From NCBI GenBank assembly GCA_025454075.1, contig JALOPD010000249.1, forward strand, positions 1 through 5,601: a DNA stretch of 5,601 nucleotides, written 5' to 3'. Position 1 is the stretch's first letter. Each line of letters begins with the position of its first letter. Below are positions 1 to 5,289 of this stretch, piece after piece. The translations under genes and the position numbers were made by a program. This DNA comes from Desulfobacterales bacterium (lineage in GTDB: Bacteria > Desulfobacterota > Desulfobacteria > Desulfobacterales > UBA2174_A). The notes beneath the pieces are model-generated. The model was not told the DNA's origin and searched no databases. It saw only the letters and a list, made by a program, of their open reading frames with translations.

Positions 1-201
1 GAAAAAACCGAGGCCCGGGCCGCCGTAGGCCTCGGGTACGAACAGGCCGATCAGGCCGAGGTCGCGCGCTTTTTTGATGATGTCGAAAGGCACCTGCTCC
101 CTGACGTCGCATTCCAGCGCCACCTTGGGAAACTCGCCGCGCGCGAACGCCCGGGCTGCCTTCTGGATCTCCTTCTGCTCGCGGGTAAGATCGAAATCCA
201 T
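1..201 (-). CDS. Acyl-CoA dehydrogenase, N-terminal part (runs off left edge)
   Basis: The minus strand reads 67 codons from an ATG at 201 to the window edge, with no stop. The protein begins MDFDLTREQKEIQKAARAFA and later contains IGLFVPEAYGGPG near residues 51-63. An opening of this type, an alpha-helical stretch, then a G-hydrophobic-PE-YGG motif, is the standard N-terminal domain of flavin acyl-CoA dehydrogenases, which normally have about 380-400 residues. These enzymes oxidize an acyl-CoA to the 2-enoyl-CoA using FAD and pass electrons to an electron-transfer flavoprotein. The start is fixed by an AGGAGA ribosome site (209-214 on the minus strand) 7 nt upstream. It lies downstream of and in the same direction as the carboxyltransferase gene, 231 nt away, so cotranscription is plausible. 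In a benzoyl-CoA locus, candidate substrates are glutaryl-CoA (non-decarboxylating oxidation) or a cyclic carboxyl-CoA. The catalytic glutamate and substrate-specific residues lie outside the window, so the substrate cannot be named. Confidence 0.9.
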   Translation of the reverse strand, partial: MDFDLTREQKEIQKAARAFARGEFPKVALECDVREQVPFDIIKKARDLGLIGLFVPEAYGGPGLGFF

Positions 202-208
202 GATCAAC

Positions 209-214
209 TCTCCT
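209..214 (-). promoter_or_regulatory. Ribosome binding site of the acyl-CoA dehydrogenase
   Basis: AGGAGA on the minus strand, 7 nt before the ATG at 201. It supports this start codon. Confidence 0.75.
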
Positions 215-217
215 GTG

Positions 218-257
218 TGGTTCGTTGGCCCGTTTGCCCGTGGACCCGTTGACCCGT
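218..257 (-). repeat. Left octanucleotide array (inverted copy)
   Basis: Read on the minus strand from 257 to 218 this is five consecutive 8-bp units: ACGGGTCA, ACGGGTCC, ACGGGCAA, ACGGGCCA and a decayed ACGAACCA. The order follows the same three-unit cycle as the array at 373-420 but in opposite orientation. Positions 229-258 are a perfect 30-bp reverse complement of 380-409. The array begins only a few bases upstream of the acyl-CoA dehydrogenase ribosome site, so it lies in that gene's leader. Confidence 0.9.
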
Positions 258-263
258 TCAAAG

Positions 264-308
264 AAACCAGCGACTCGATGGATTCCAGATCGCTGTCTGG
301 TTTTTTTT
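264..308 (+). terminator. Terminator-like hairpin with T8 tract, plus strand, no obvious parent gene
   Basis: CCAGA (285-289) and TCTGG (296-300) form a 5-bp stem with a 6-nt loop, followed directly by eight T residues (301-308). This is the shape of a rho-independent terminator for plus-strand transcripts. Two competing pairings exist: CAGCGA (268-273) with TCGCTG (290-295), and AAACCAG (264-270) with CTGGTTT (297-303). No gene on the plus strand ends here, because both flanking genes run leftward. It may stop antisense transcription, be part of the surrounding repeat, or be fortuitous. Confidence 0.4.
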
Positions 309-316
309 AGGGCAAA

Positions 317-336
317 CGGAAATATGGCAATTTCCG
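317..336. repeat. Small inverted repeat CGGAAAT / ATTTCCG
   Basis: CGGAAAT (317-323) and ATTTCCG (330-336) are exact reverse complements separated by ATGGCA. It lies in the spacer between the two octanucleotide arrays. It could be an operator or an RNA hairpin in the carboxyltransferase to dehydrogenase transcript. I see no convincing minus-strand promoter beside it. Confidence 0.4.
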
Positions 337-372
337 GTCGAACACTAAAACGCCAGGTAACTCACCGGGTGC

Positions 373-423
373 ACGGGCAAACGGGTCAACGGGTCCACGG
401 GCAAACGGGTTAACGGGTCCACG
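373..423 (+). repeat. Right octanucleotide array, six 8-bp units in a 24-bp cycle
   Basis: Six units run head to tail from 373 to 420: ACGGGCAA, ACGGGTCA, ACGGGTCC, ACGGGCAA, ACGGGTTA, ACGGGTCC, followed by a partial ACG. The three-unit block (24 bp) is therefore present twice with one base change. The array lies just past the stop of the carboxyltransferase gene. Its 380-409 segment is an exact 30-bp inverted copy of 229-258, so the minus-strand transcript can fold into a 30-bp stem closing a 121-nt loop. Units this short and without unique spacers are not a CRISPR. Confidence 0.92.
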
Positions 424-432
424 TCTTCATTT

Positions 433-1995
433 TTACAGAGGAATATTCCCATGCCGCTTCACCGGCATCGGGCGCTCCTTGTTCTTGAGCATGCGCAGCG
501 CCCGGATCAGCTGGGGTCGGGTGTCGCGCGGCCGGATGACGGTGTTCACCAGCATGTTGGAGGCGGCATGAAAGGGGTTCGAATACTTGTAGTCGTAGGC
601 CTCGATCTGCCGCCGGCGGTAGTCGTCGGGATCATCGGCGCCCTGGATCTCCTTGCGGAAGATGAGATCGACCGCGGCGGTGGTGTCCAGCACCACGAGC
701 TGCGCGATCGGCCAGGCGAGCATCAGGTCCACGCCCATGCCCACGCAGCACATGCCCATGACGGCGCCGCCGTACTCCTTGCGCAGCGCCAGCGTGATCT
801 TCGGCACCGTGGCCTCCGCGTAGGCATAAAGCATCTTGGCGCCGTGGCGGATGATGCCGGCGTGCTCCTGGGCGACGCCCGGAAAGTAGCCCGGCACGTC
901 CACCAGGTTGACCAGCGGGATGTTGAAGCTGTCGCAGAAGCGGATGAAGCGCGCGGCCTTGTCGGAGGCGTCCACGTCCAGGCAGCCCGCCTTGAACCGC
1001 GGCTGGTTGGCGACGATGCCGACCGTGCCGCCCTCCATGCGGGCGAAGCCGACGATGATATTGGCGGCGAAGCGCGGCAGGACTTCCAGAAACGAGCCGC
1101 GGTCGACGATGCGCTCGATCACGGCACGCATGTCGTAGGACTTCTTGAAGTTGGCCGGCACGATCTCTTCGATGGCGTCGTCGGTGCGATCGGGGTCGTC
1201 GTCGCCCGCCGCCACCGGCGGCGGCGCCAGGTGGTTGGAGGGCAGGTAGCCCAGGAGCCGTTGGATCGTGGCGATGCAGTCGGCGTCGCTGTCGGCGACG
1301 AAATGCGCCTGGCCGGTGATCTCGCTGTGCACCTTGGCGCCGCCGAGCGCTTCGAGATCGACGTCCTCGCCGGTCACGGCCTTGATCACGCCGGGGCCGG
1401 TGATGACCATGTGGCTAGTGCCTTTCACCATCACGATGAAATCCGTCAGGGCCGGCGAATACACCGAGACCCCGGCGCAGGAGCCCATCATGCCGGTGAT
1501 CTGCGGGATCACCCCGGAGGCGGCGGTGTTGCGGAAGAACATGCCGGCCACCCCGCGCGAAGCGAAAAACCCCTCGTGCAGCCGCCCGCCGCCGGAGTCG
1601 TTCAACGCCACGAGCGGCGACTTGACCTTGAGGGCCTCGTCCATGATGCGGCAGATCTTCTCGCCGTGGACGGTCCCGACCGAGCCGCCCAGCACCGTGA
1701 CGTCCTGGGCATAGGCGAAGACCCGCCGGCCGTCGACCGTGCCGCAGCCGGTGACGACCCCGTCCCCGGGCACCTTCTTCTCCTGCATGCCGAAATCCGC
1801 CGCCTGGCTCTCGGCCAACTGGTTGATCTCGATGAAGCTGCCCGGGTCGAAGAGCAGAGCCAGCCGCTCGCGGGCGGTCAGCTTGCCGCGTTGGCGATGG
1901 CGCTCGATAGCCGGTTGGCCGCCGCCTGACGCGGCGCGCTCTTGCAGGGCGGAGAGTCTTGCGAGTTCACTCTGGTGGGTCTTGGGCGTCGTCAT
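433..1995 (-). CDS. Biotin-dependent acyl-CoA carboxyltransferase (PccB / glutaconyl-CoA decarboxylase alpha type)
   Basis: A 520-residue protein, the usual length for propionyl-CoA carboxylase beta-type carboxyltransferases. Two crotonase-fold halves are visible. The N-terminal half has RGKLTARER (36-44), GGSVG (103-107), DSGGGRLHEG (133-142) and GSCAGVSVYSPALTDF (171-186). The C-terminal half has VDVPGYFPG (365-373), AYAEATVPKIT (391-401), RKEYGGAV (405-412) and LAWPIAQ (426-432). The glycine-rich loops build the oxyanion holes that hold the acyl-CoA and carboxybiotin carbonyls. The family moves CO2 between biotin on a carrier and an acyl-CoA. No biotin carboxylase, carrier or membrane subunit is in view, so direction (carboxylase or decarboxylase) is open. 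The start at 1995 has a GGAAGGA site 8 nt upstream; the frame is open further upstream to 2451 but would overlap the divergent promoter and the next gene. Position 413 is Met where PccB enzymes carry the substrate-selecting Asp, arguing against ordinary propionyl-CoA use. Glutaconyl-CoA decarboxylase alpha is my preferred but unproved reading. Confidence 0.93.
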   Translation of the reverse strand: MTTPKTHQSELARLSALQERAASGGGQPAIERHRQRGKLTARERLALLFDPGSFIEINQLAESQAADFGMQEKKVPGDGVVTGCGTVDGRRVFAYAQDVTVLGGSVGTVHGEKICRIMDEALKVKSPLVALNDSGGGRLHEGFFASRGVAGMFFRNTAASGVIPQITGMMGSCAGVSVYSPALTDFIVMVKGTSHMVITGPGVIKAVTGEDVDLEALGGAKVHSEITGQAHFVADSDADCIATIQRLLGYLPSNHLAPPPVAAGDDDPDRTDDAIEEIVPANFKKSYDMRAVIERIVDRGSFLEVLPRFAANIIVGFARMEGGTVGIVANQPRFKAGCLDVDASDKAARFIRFCDSFNIPLVNLVDVPGYFPGVAQEHAGIIRHGAKMLYAYAEATVPKITLALRKEYGGAVMGMCCVGMGVDLMLAWPIAQLVVLDTTAAVDLIFRKEIQGADDPDDYRRRQIEAYDYKYSNPFHAASNMLVNTVIRPRDTRPQLIRALRMLKNKERPMPVKRHGNIPL

Positions 1996-2003
1996 CGTGT
2001 CCG

Positions 2004-2010
2004 TCCTTCC
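2004..2010 (-). promoter_or_regulatory. Ribosome binding site of the carboxyltransferase
   Basis: GGAAGGA on the minus strand, 8 nt before the ATG at 1995. It selects this start over upstream in-frame ATGs of the long open frame. Confidence 0.7.
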
Positions 2011-2098
2011 CCCGGGAGCCAGGGCCGCCGTCGGGCGCCCGGAGGGCCGGAAAGCGGGGTGAGGGCGGGACCGGCATGCGGGCGTCTTCCGGCAGGGA

Positions 2099-2127
2099 TT
2101 GTGACCGATGGCTGTATACTGTATACA
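2099..2127 (+). promoter_or_regulatory. Candidate sigma-70 promoter for the crotonase gene
   Basis: TTGTGA (2099-2104, 4 of 6 consensus matches) and TATACA (2122-2127) are 17 bp apart. The start of transcription would fall near 2134, giving a leader of about 65 nt before the ATG at 2199. The -10 box is the right arm of the palindrome at 2113-2127. Confidence 0.5.
2113..2127. promoter_or_regulatory. Perfect 15-bp palindromic operator between divergent genes
   Basis: TGTATAC-T-GTATACA is a perfect 7-1-7 palindrome. It overlaps the -10 boxes of both divergent promoters, so one bound dimer could block both. GTATAC-containing palindromes are typical of GntR-family regulators, but TetR-type repressors cannot be excluded. 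No regulator gene is in the window. Confidence 0.6.
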
Positions 2128-2142
2128 CTGCGGCGATGTCAA
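2113..2142 (-). promoter_or_regulatory. Candidate sigma-70 promoter for the carboxyltransferase gene
   Basis: On the minus strand a perfect TTGACA (2142 to 2137) is followed after 18 bp by TATACA (2118 to 2113). Transcription would start near 2106, leaving a leader of about 110 nt before the ATG at 1995. The -10 box is the left arm of the palindrome. This is the strongest promoter match in the window. Confidence 0.6.
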
Positions 2143-2187
2143 CTGATTCATGCCCGGCCGCCGCGGCCGCTTGCCGCCGATCCGTCT

Positions 2188-2195
2188 GGAGGTGA
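2188..2195 (+). promoter_or_regulatory. Strong ribosome binding site of the crotonase gene
   Basis: GGAGGTGA (2188-2195) is a full anti-16S match; its GGAGG core ends 6 nt before the ATG at 2199. It fixes the start. Confidence 0.85.
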
Positions 2196-2198
2196 CCG

Positions 2199-2996
2199 AT
2201 GCCTGTACACGACCATCCGTTGGTATGCGATCGCCGGGGCCGGGTGTGCGTCCTGACCTTGAACCGCCCGGCCCGCAAAAACGCCTTGAGCCCGGAGCTG
2301 GTGGAGGCGCTGCGGGGCACACTGGCCGCACTGGCCCGGGAATCCCCGCCGCCCGTCCTCGTCCTGCGGGGGGCCGGGGACGAGGCATTCTGCTCCGGCT
2401 ACGACCTGGGGTTTCTGCCGGCGGGAGACGCCGGCCCGGAGGGTGCCGCACGCCTCGAGGCGGTGGAGGCGCTTTTCCAGAGCGTCGTCGATTTTCCCCT
2501 GCCGGTGATCGCCATGCTCAACGGGGCGGCCTTCGGCGCCGGCTGCGAGCTGGCGGTCTGCTGCGATATCCGCATCGCCGGCGACCACGCCGGCCTCGGC
2601 ATGCCGCCGGCCCGGCTGGGGCTGGTCTATCCCTGGACCGGATTGAGGCGCTTCGTCCAGACCATCGGCCTGCGACGCACCAAGGAAATGCTCTTTACCG
2701 GCAAGGTCGAGCGCGGAGACCGCCTGCGGGAACTCGGGCTGGCCGCGCAGGTGGTGCCGCGCGCCGCGCTGGAAGCGACCGTGATCGGACTGGCCGAGGA
2801 CATCGCGGCGCAGGCCCCCTTGGCGCTTGCCGGGATCAAGCGGGTCCTGAACCTTCTGACCTATTCCCAGGGACTGGGTCCCGACGCCGAGCAGGAGGCC
2901 CGGCGTCTGGTGGCGCAGTCGCTGCGCAGTGAGGACCTGCGCGAGGGCCAGCGCGCCTTCCTGGAAAAGCGGCCTCCGCAGTTCAAGGGACGCTGA
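2199..2996 (+). CDS. Crotonase-family protein (enoyl-CoA hydratase/isomerase or decarboxylase-like)
   Basis: A 265-residue protein of normal single-domain crotonase length. The N-terminal strand TLNRPARKNALS (20-31) is followed by FCSGYDLGFLP (64-74), the CoA/oxyanion loop. NGAAFGAGCELAVCCDIRIA (108-127) holds the first catalytic glutamate, Glu117. PLALAGIKRVL (208-218) and the tail AFLEKRPPQFKG (253-264) are typical of the family. The second hydratase glutamate (rat mitochondrial enzyme Glu164, in a QPE motif) is replaced: the aligned stretch is GMPPARLGLVY, with Pro137 at that position. From memory, the segment with Tyr144 and the tail resemble E. coli methylmalonyl-CoA decarboxylase (ScpB), whose Tyr140 aligns with Tyr144, while ScpB His66 aligns with Tyr68. 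It could therefore be a decarboxylase, isomerase or altered hydratase. It is divergent from the carboxyltransferase and 131 nt upstream of bamB, which has its own apparent control region. It does not look like the dienoyl-CoA hydratase or the ring-opening hydrolase of the benzoyl-CoA pathway. Confidence 0.9.
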   Translation: MPVHDHPLVCDRRGRVCVLTLNRPARKNALSPELVEALRGTLAALARESPPPVLVLRGAGDEAFCSGYDLGFLPAGDAGPEGAARLEAVEALFQSVVDFPLPVIAMLNGAAFGAGCELAVCCDIRIAGDHAGLGMPPARLGLVYPWTGLRRFVQTIGLRRTKEMLFTGKVERGDRLRELGLAAQVVPRAALEATVIGLAEDIAAQAPLALAGIKRVLNLLTYSQGLGPDAEQEARRLVAQSLRSEDLREGQRAFLEKRPPQFKGR

Positions 2997-3009
2997 GATG
3001 AGTTTTTGC

Positions 3010-3036
3010 TTGACAAACCCTCGGCAACTCTATAAC
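3010..3036 (+). promoter_or_regulatory. Candidate bamB promoter
   Basis: A perfect TTGACA (3010-3015) is followed by TATAAC (3031-3036) with a short 15-bp spacer. A second possibility is TTTACA (3040-3045), 16 bp, TATATA (3062-3067). Both lie in the AT-rich island just after the crotonase stop. Neither is certain; I see no GG-N10-GC sigma-54 element here. Confidence 0.45.
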
Positions 3037-3076
3037 TATTTTACAGCTAAAATATAGTTACTATATAGCTAAAATA
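3031..3076. promoter_or_regulatory. AT-rich nested repeats upstream of bamB, probable operator region
   Basis: AGCTAAAATA occurs twice, at 3045-3054 and 3067-3076, exactly 22 bp (about two helical turns) apart. Between and overlapping them is a perfect 7-1-7 palindrome, ATATAGT-T-ACTATAT (3052-3066). TAACTATTTTA (3033-3043) is a near-exact reverse complement of TAAAATATAGTTA (3048-3060), with a 2-nt bulge. This density of symmetry in an island of very low GC, in otherwise GC-rich DNA, suggests binding of one or more dimeric regulators controlling bamB. The regulator is not identifiable. Confidence 0.55.
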
Positions 3077-3115
3077 GATCTTGCCAAGAGCTTTTCAGGG
3101 AATCGGGTCAATCAG

Positions 3116-3122
3116 AAGGGGA
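3116..3122 (+). promoter_or_regulatory. Ribosome binding site of bamB
   Basis: AAGGGGA, with its GGGG run ending 6 nt before the ATG at 3128. Confidence 0.75.
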
Positions 3123-3127
3123 AAGAA

Positions 3128-5110
3128 ATGAGGTACGCAGAGACGGGTTTCAATTTGGAAGTCGATCTCACCCGGGGGAACATCGAGCGGGTAGCCACCG
3201 ACCCAAGAGACACGGAACTCTACCTGGGAGGCCTGGGCACCAACGCCAAGATCCTGTGGGACCGGGTGCCTCCCGAAGTCGAGCCGTTTTCGCCGGAGAA
3301 TCTGCTGATATTCAGCGCCGGGCTGCTGTGCGGGACGCCGGCGACGGGCTGCAACCGCACCATCGTCTCCACCATCTCGCCGCAGACCCACCTGATGGCC
3401 TTTTCGATGATGGGCGGGTTCTGGGCGCCGGAATTGAAGTATGCCGGGTACGACAAGGTCATCCTGCGCGGCAAATCCCCGGAGCTGGTCTACCTGTGGA
3501 TCAACAACGACAAGGTCGAGCTGCGCGACGCCTCGCACCTGCGGGGCAAGGGCTCCGGCGAGACCGCCGAGCTCATCCGTAAAGAGCTGAAAGAGCCGAA
3601 GGCCCAGGTGGCCTCCATCGGCATGGCGGGCGAGAACCGGGTCTTCTTCGCCTCCATCGAGCAGGGCCGGTCGAGCGCGAGCCGCGGCGGCATCGGCGCC
3701 ATCATGGGCGACAAGGGGCTCAAGGCGATCGCCGTGCGCGGCACCAGGGACATCAACGTCGCCCGCCCGGCGGAGTTCATGGAGCTCTGCAAAGAGGTGC
3801 TGAGTTACATCAAGTTCCGCAACGAAAATCCGGTCGAAGGCGTCATGGCGATTCTGACCGGTCTCGGCTCGCCCCAGGAAATGGCGGTGCATGACGAGAA
3901 GTGGCACACCGAAAACTTCATGTGGGGGAATTCGCGCCTGCGCCGAAAAGATTTCTGGAACCAGGAGATCGCCGCGAAGTGGATGGAAACCCTCGAGACC
4001 ATGCGGACCCGGCTGATCAGCTGCTACAACTGCCCGATGAAATGCGGGGCGACCATCTCCCCGCCCGGGCTGCCGACCTACATGATGAAGTGCTTCTCGA
4101 AGCTGACCTACACCATGGCGGCCATGTCGGACCTGGACTTCGGCCTGCGCATCGCCCAGAACGCCACGGAGTACGGCGTGGACGGTTTCTCCGCCCCGCA
4201 GGTGATGGCCTTCGCGCTGGAGCTGCTCGATGCGGGCATCCTGACCGAACAGGACATGCCCGGTCTGCCGGCGGACAACGAGGGCCGGTTCTACTGGCTG
4301 CTGGACCGGATCGTGCGGCGCGAGGGGATCGGCGATGTCCTGGCCAACGGCACCTACTGGGCGGCCAGGCAGATCGGCAAGGGCGCGGACGCCTATGCCC
4401 ACAACACCATCAAGAAGCACGAGCAGCTGCCGCTCAAGCTGTCCATGCTCAACCCCATCTACTTCCTCATGTACTCGACCGGGGAGAAGATCAACATCAC
4501 CCAGATCGAGGGGCAGTTCCCCCAGGCGCCGTTTCCGACGCGCGCGGAGCGCGAGACCTTCGTCAAGGACTGGTTCCAGGTGCCGGACGACAAGTTCAAG
4601 CAGTATTTCCTCGACTGGGAGCCGCGCGGCGAGAAGTCCATGCCCTTCTATCCGACGGTCCAGATGTGCTGCGACATCGTCGACTGGCAGGAACGCATGC
4701 ACTACATCGACGACGCGCTCGGCATGTGCGCCGGCCTGTCCTCGTTTCCGCTGAAGCCGCCATACCACATCCACAACTATCCCAAATTCATCTCGGCCGG
4801 CGCCGGGTTCGACATGGACGAGGCCAGGCTGACCCAGGCCACCAAGCGCTACCGGACCCTGGTGCGGGCGATCAATATCCGCCGGGGCATGCGCCGCAAG
4901 GACGACAAGCCGCCCGAGAACCACTGGAAGAAACGCTTCCCCGAGCTGGAGAAGGATCTCCTGGACACCTACTACCGGTTCAAGGGATGGAACGACGACG
5001 GGATCCCGACGAAGGAATCCCTGCACGACCTGGGCCTCGACTACGTGGCCGAGGATTTCATCAAACGGGGCATCCTCAAGGACGGCGACGATGAACCTGC
5101 CAAAGGTTGA
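3128..5110 (+). CDS. bamB: Class II benzoyl-CoA reductase, tungsten catalytic subunit BamB
   Basis: A 660-residue protein of the aldehyde:ferredoxin oxidoreductase (AOR) family, full length for BamB (about 650-660). It reduces benzoyl-CoA to cyclohexa-1,5-diene-1-carboxyl-CoA at a tungsten bis-pyranopterin centre in the cytoplasm, with electrons relayed by its own [4Fe-4S] cluster and partner BamC. The N-terminal cofactor domain shows LYLGGLGTNAKILWDRVPPE (31-50), GGFWAPELKYAGYDK (96-110) and GIGAIMGDKGLKAIAVRG (188-205). The cluster ligands are CYNCPMKC (Cys299, Cys302, Cys306) plus Cys534 in DDALGMC. Glu251, His260 and Cys322 are present at the numbers I recall for the Geobacter metallireducens active site, where Cys322 binds tungsten. 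The whole chain reads like that protein, which separates it from ordinary AOR enzymes. The TGA stop (5108-5110) overlaps the edge of a palindromic repeat, so the extreme C-terminus may have been shaped by its arrival. It has its own AT-rich control region and is followed by bamC after 179 nt. Confidence 0.96.
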   Translation: MRYAETGFNLEVDLTRGNIERVATDPRDTELYLGGLGTNAKILWDRVPPEVEPFSPENLLIFSAGLLCGTPATGCNRTIVSTISPQTHLMAFSMMGGFWAPELKYAGYDKVILRGKSPELVYLWINNDKVELRDASHLRGKGSGETAELIRKELKEPKAQVASIGMAGENRVFFASIEQGRSSASRGGIGAIMGDKGLKAIAVRGTRDINVARPAEFMELCKEVLSYIKFRNENPVEGVMAILTGLGSPQEMAVHDEKWHTENFMWGNSRLRRKDFWNQEIAAKWMETLETMRTRLISCYNCPMKCGATISPPGLPTYMMKCFSKLTYTMAAMSDLDFGLRIAQNATEYGVDGFSAPQVMAFALELLDAGILTEQDMPGLPADNEGRFYWLLDRIVRREGIGDVLANGTYWAARQIGKGADAYAHNTIKKHEQLPLKLSMLNPIYFLMYSTGEKINITQIEGQFPQAPFPTRAERETFVKDWFQVPDDKFKQYFLDWEPRGEKSMPFYPTVQMCCDIVDWQERMHYIDDALGMCAGLSSFPLKPPYHIHNYPKFISAGAGFDMDEARLTQATKRYRTLVRAINIRRGMRRKDDKPPENHWKKRFPELEKDLLDTYYRFKGWNDDGIPTKESLHDLGLDYVAEDFIKRGILKDGDDEPAKG

Positions 5111-5237
5111 CGACTTCGTAAAAAAGCCAATCTCGGCGTTGCGCTTCATCGCGCTGCCGCTGCGGCGTACGGCCGGTACGCCTCGCGGCACGCGATTCGC
5201 GCGCCTTGATCTTGGCCTTTTTTCGAAGTCGTCGAAA
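5105..5237. repeat. Long imperfect palindromic element between bamB and bamC
   Basis: GACGACTTCG (5109-5118) is repeated exactly inverted at 5224-5233. Each arm has an A6/T6 run (5120-5125 and 5218-5223), and pairing continues with small bulges to a centre at GGCGTAC (5164-5170) and GTACGCC (5176-5182), loop GGCCG. The whole is a near-palindrome of about 125 bp with short flanking extensions (GGTT/AACC). It contains the last bases of the bamB stop codon. I see no coding capacity and no clear target duplication. It resembles the non-autonomous palindromic repeats scattered through many Desulfobacterota genomes (recollection, not checked). As RNA, the GC-rich core followed by U6 has terminator shape and could lower bamC expression relative to bamB or stabilize the upstream mRNA. 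Confidence 0.85.
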
Positions 5238-5289
5238 CCGATGGCTTTTCGCAGGTCATCAACGGCCAGCTGAAAAGGGCGGTAACGTC

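Noticed and set aside
218..423. Octamer arrays considered as a CRISPR or as replication-origin iterons
   Set aside because: Units are only 8 bp with no unique spacers, which excludes a CRISPR. There is no Rep gene or DnaA-box cluster, so an origin is unsupported.
451..1929. A 492-codon open frame on the plus strand opposite the carboxyltransferase
   Set aside because: It is antisense to a well-supported gene, is rich in His, Ala, Gly and Arg without domain motifs, and has no persuasive ribosome site.
1996..2451. N-terminal extension of the carboxyltransferase by 152 codons
   Set aside because: The extension is Pro/Arg-rich, overlaps the divergent promoter and the crotonase gene, and the internal ATG at 1995 has a good ribosome site and gives the normal family length.
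2150..2932. A 260-codon open frame on the plus strand overlapping the crotonase in another frame
   Set aside because: Its translation is Arg/Gly/Pro-rich with no family signature, whereas the 2199-2996 frame encodes clear crotonase motifs behind a strong ribosome site.
2997..3127. Sigma-54 promoter for bamB
   Set aside because: No GG-N10-GC pair in a suitable position was found in this AT-rich stretch.
3095..5191. A 698-codon open frame on the minus strand opposite bamB
   Set aside because: It mirrors bamB in antisense, has low-complexity His/Arg/Leu/Val-rich composition without recognizable motifs, and its start lies in the palindromic element. High GC removes stops from such frames.
5105..5289. 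A small gene or insertion-sequence remnant between bamB and bamC
   Set aside because: Short frames here simply read through the palindrome and have no ribosome site; there is no transposase sequence and no clear target-site duplication, so it is annotated only as a palindromic repeat.
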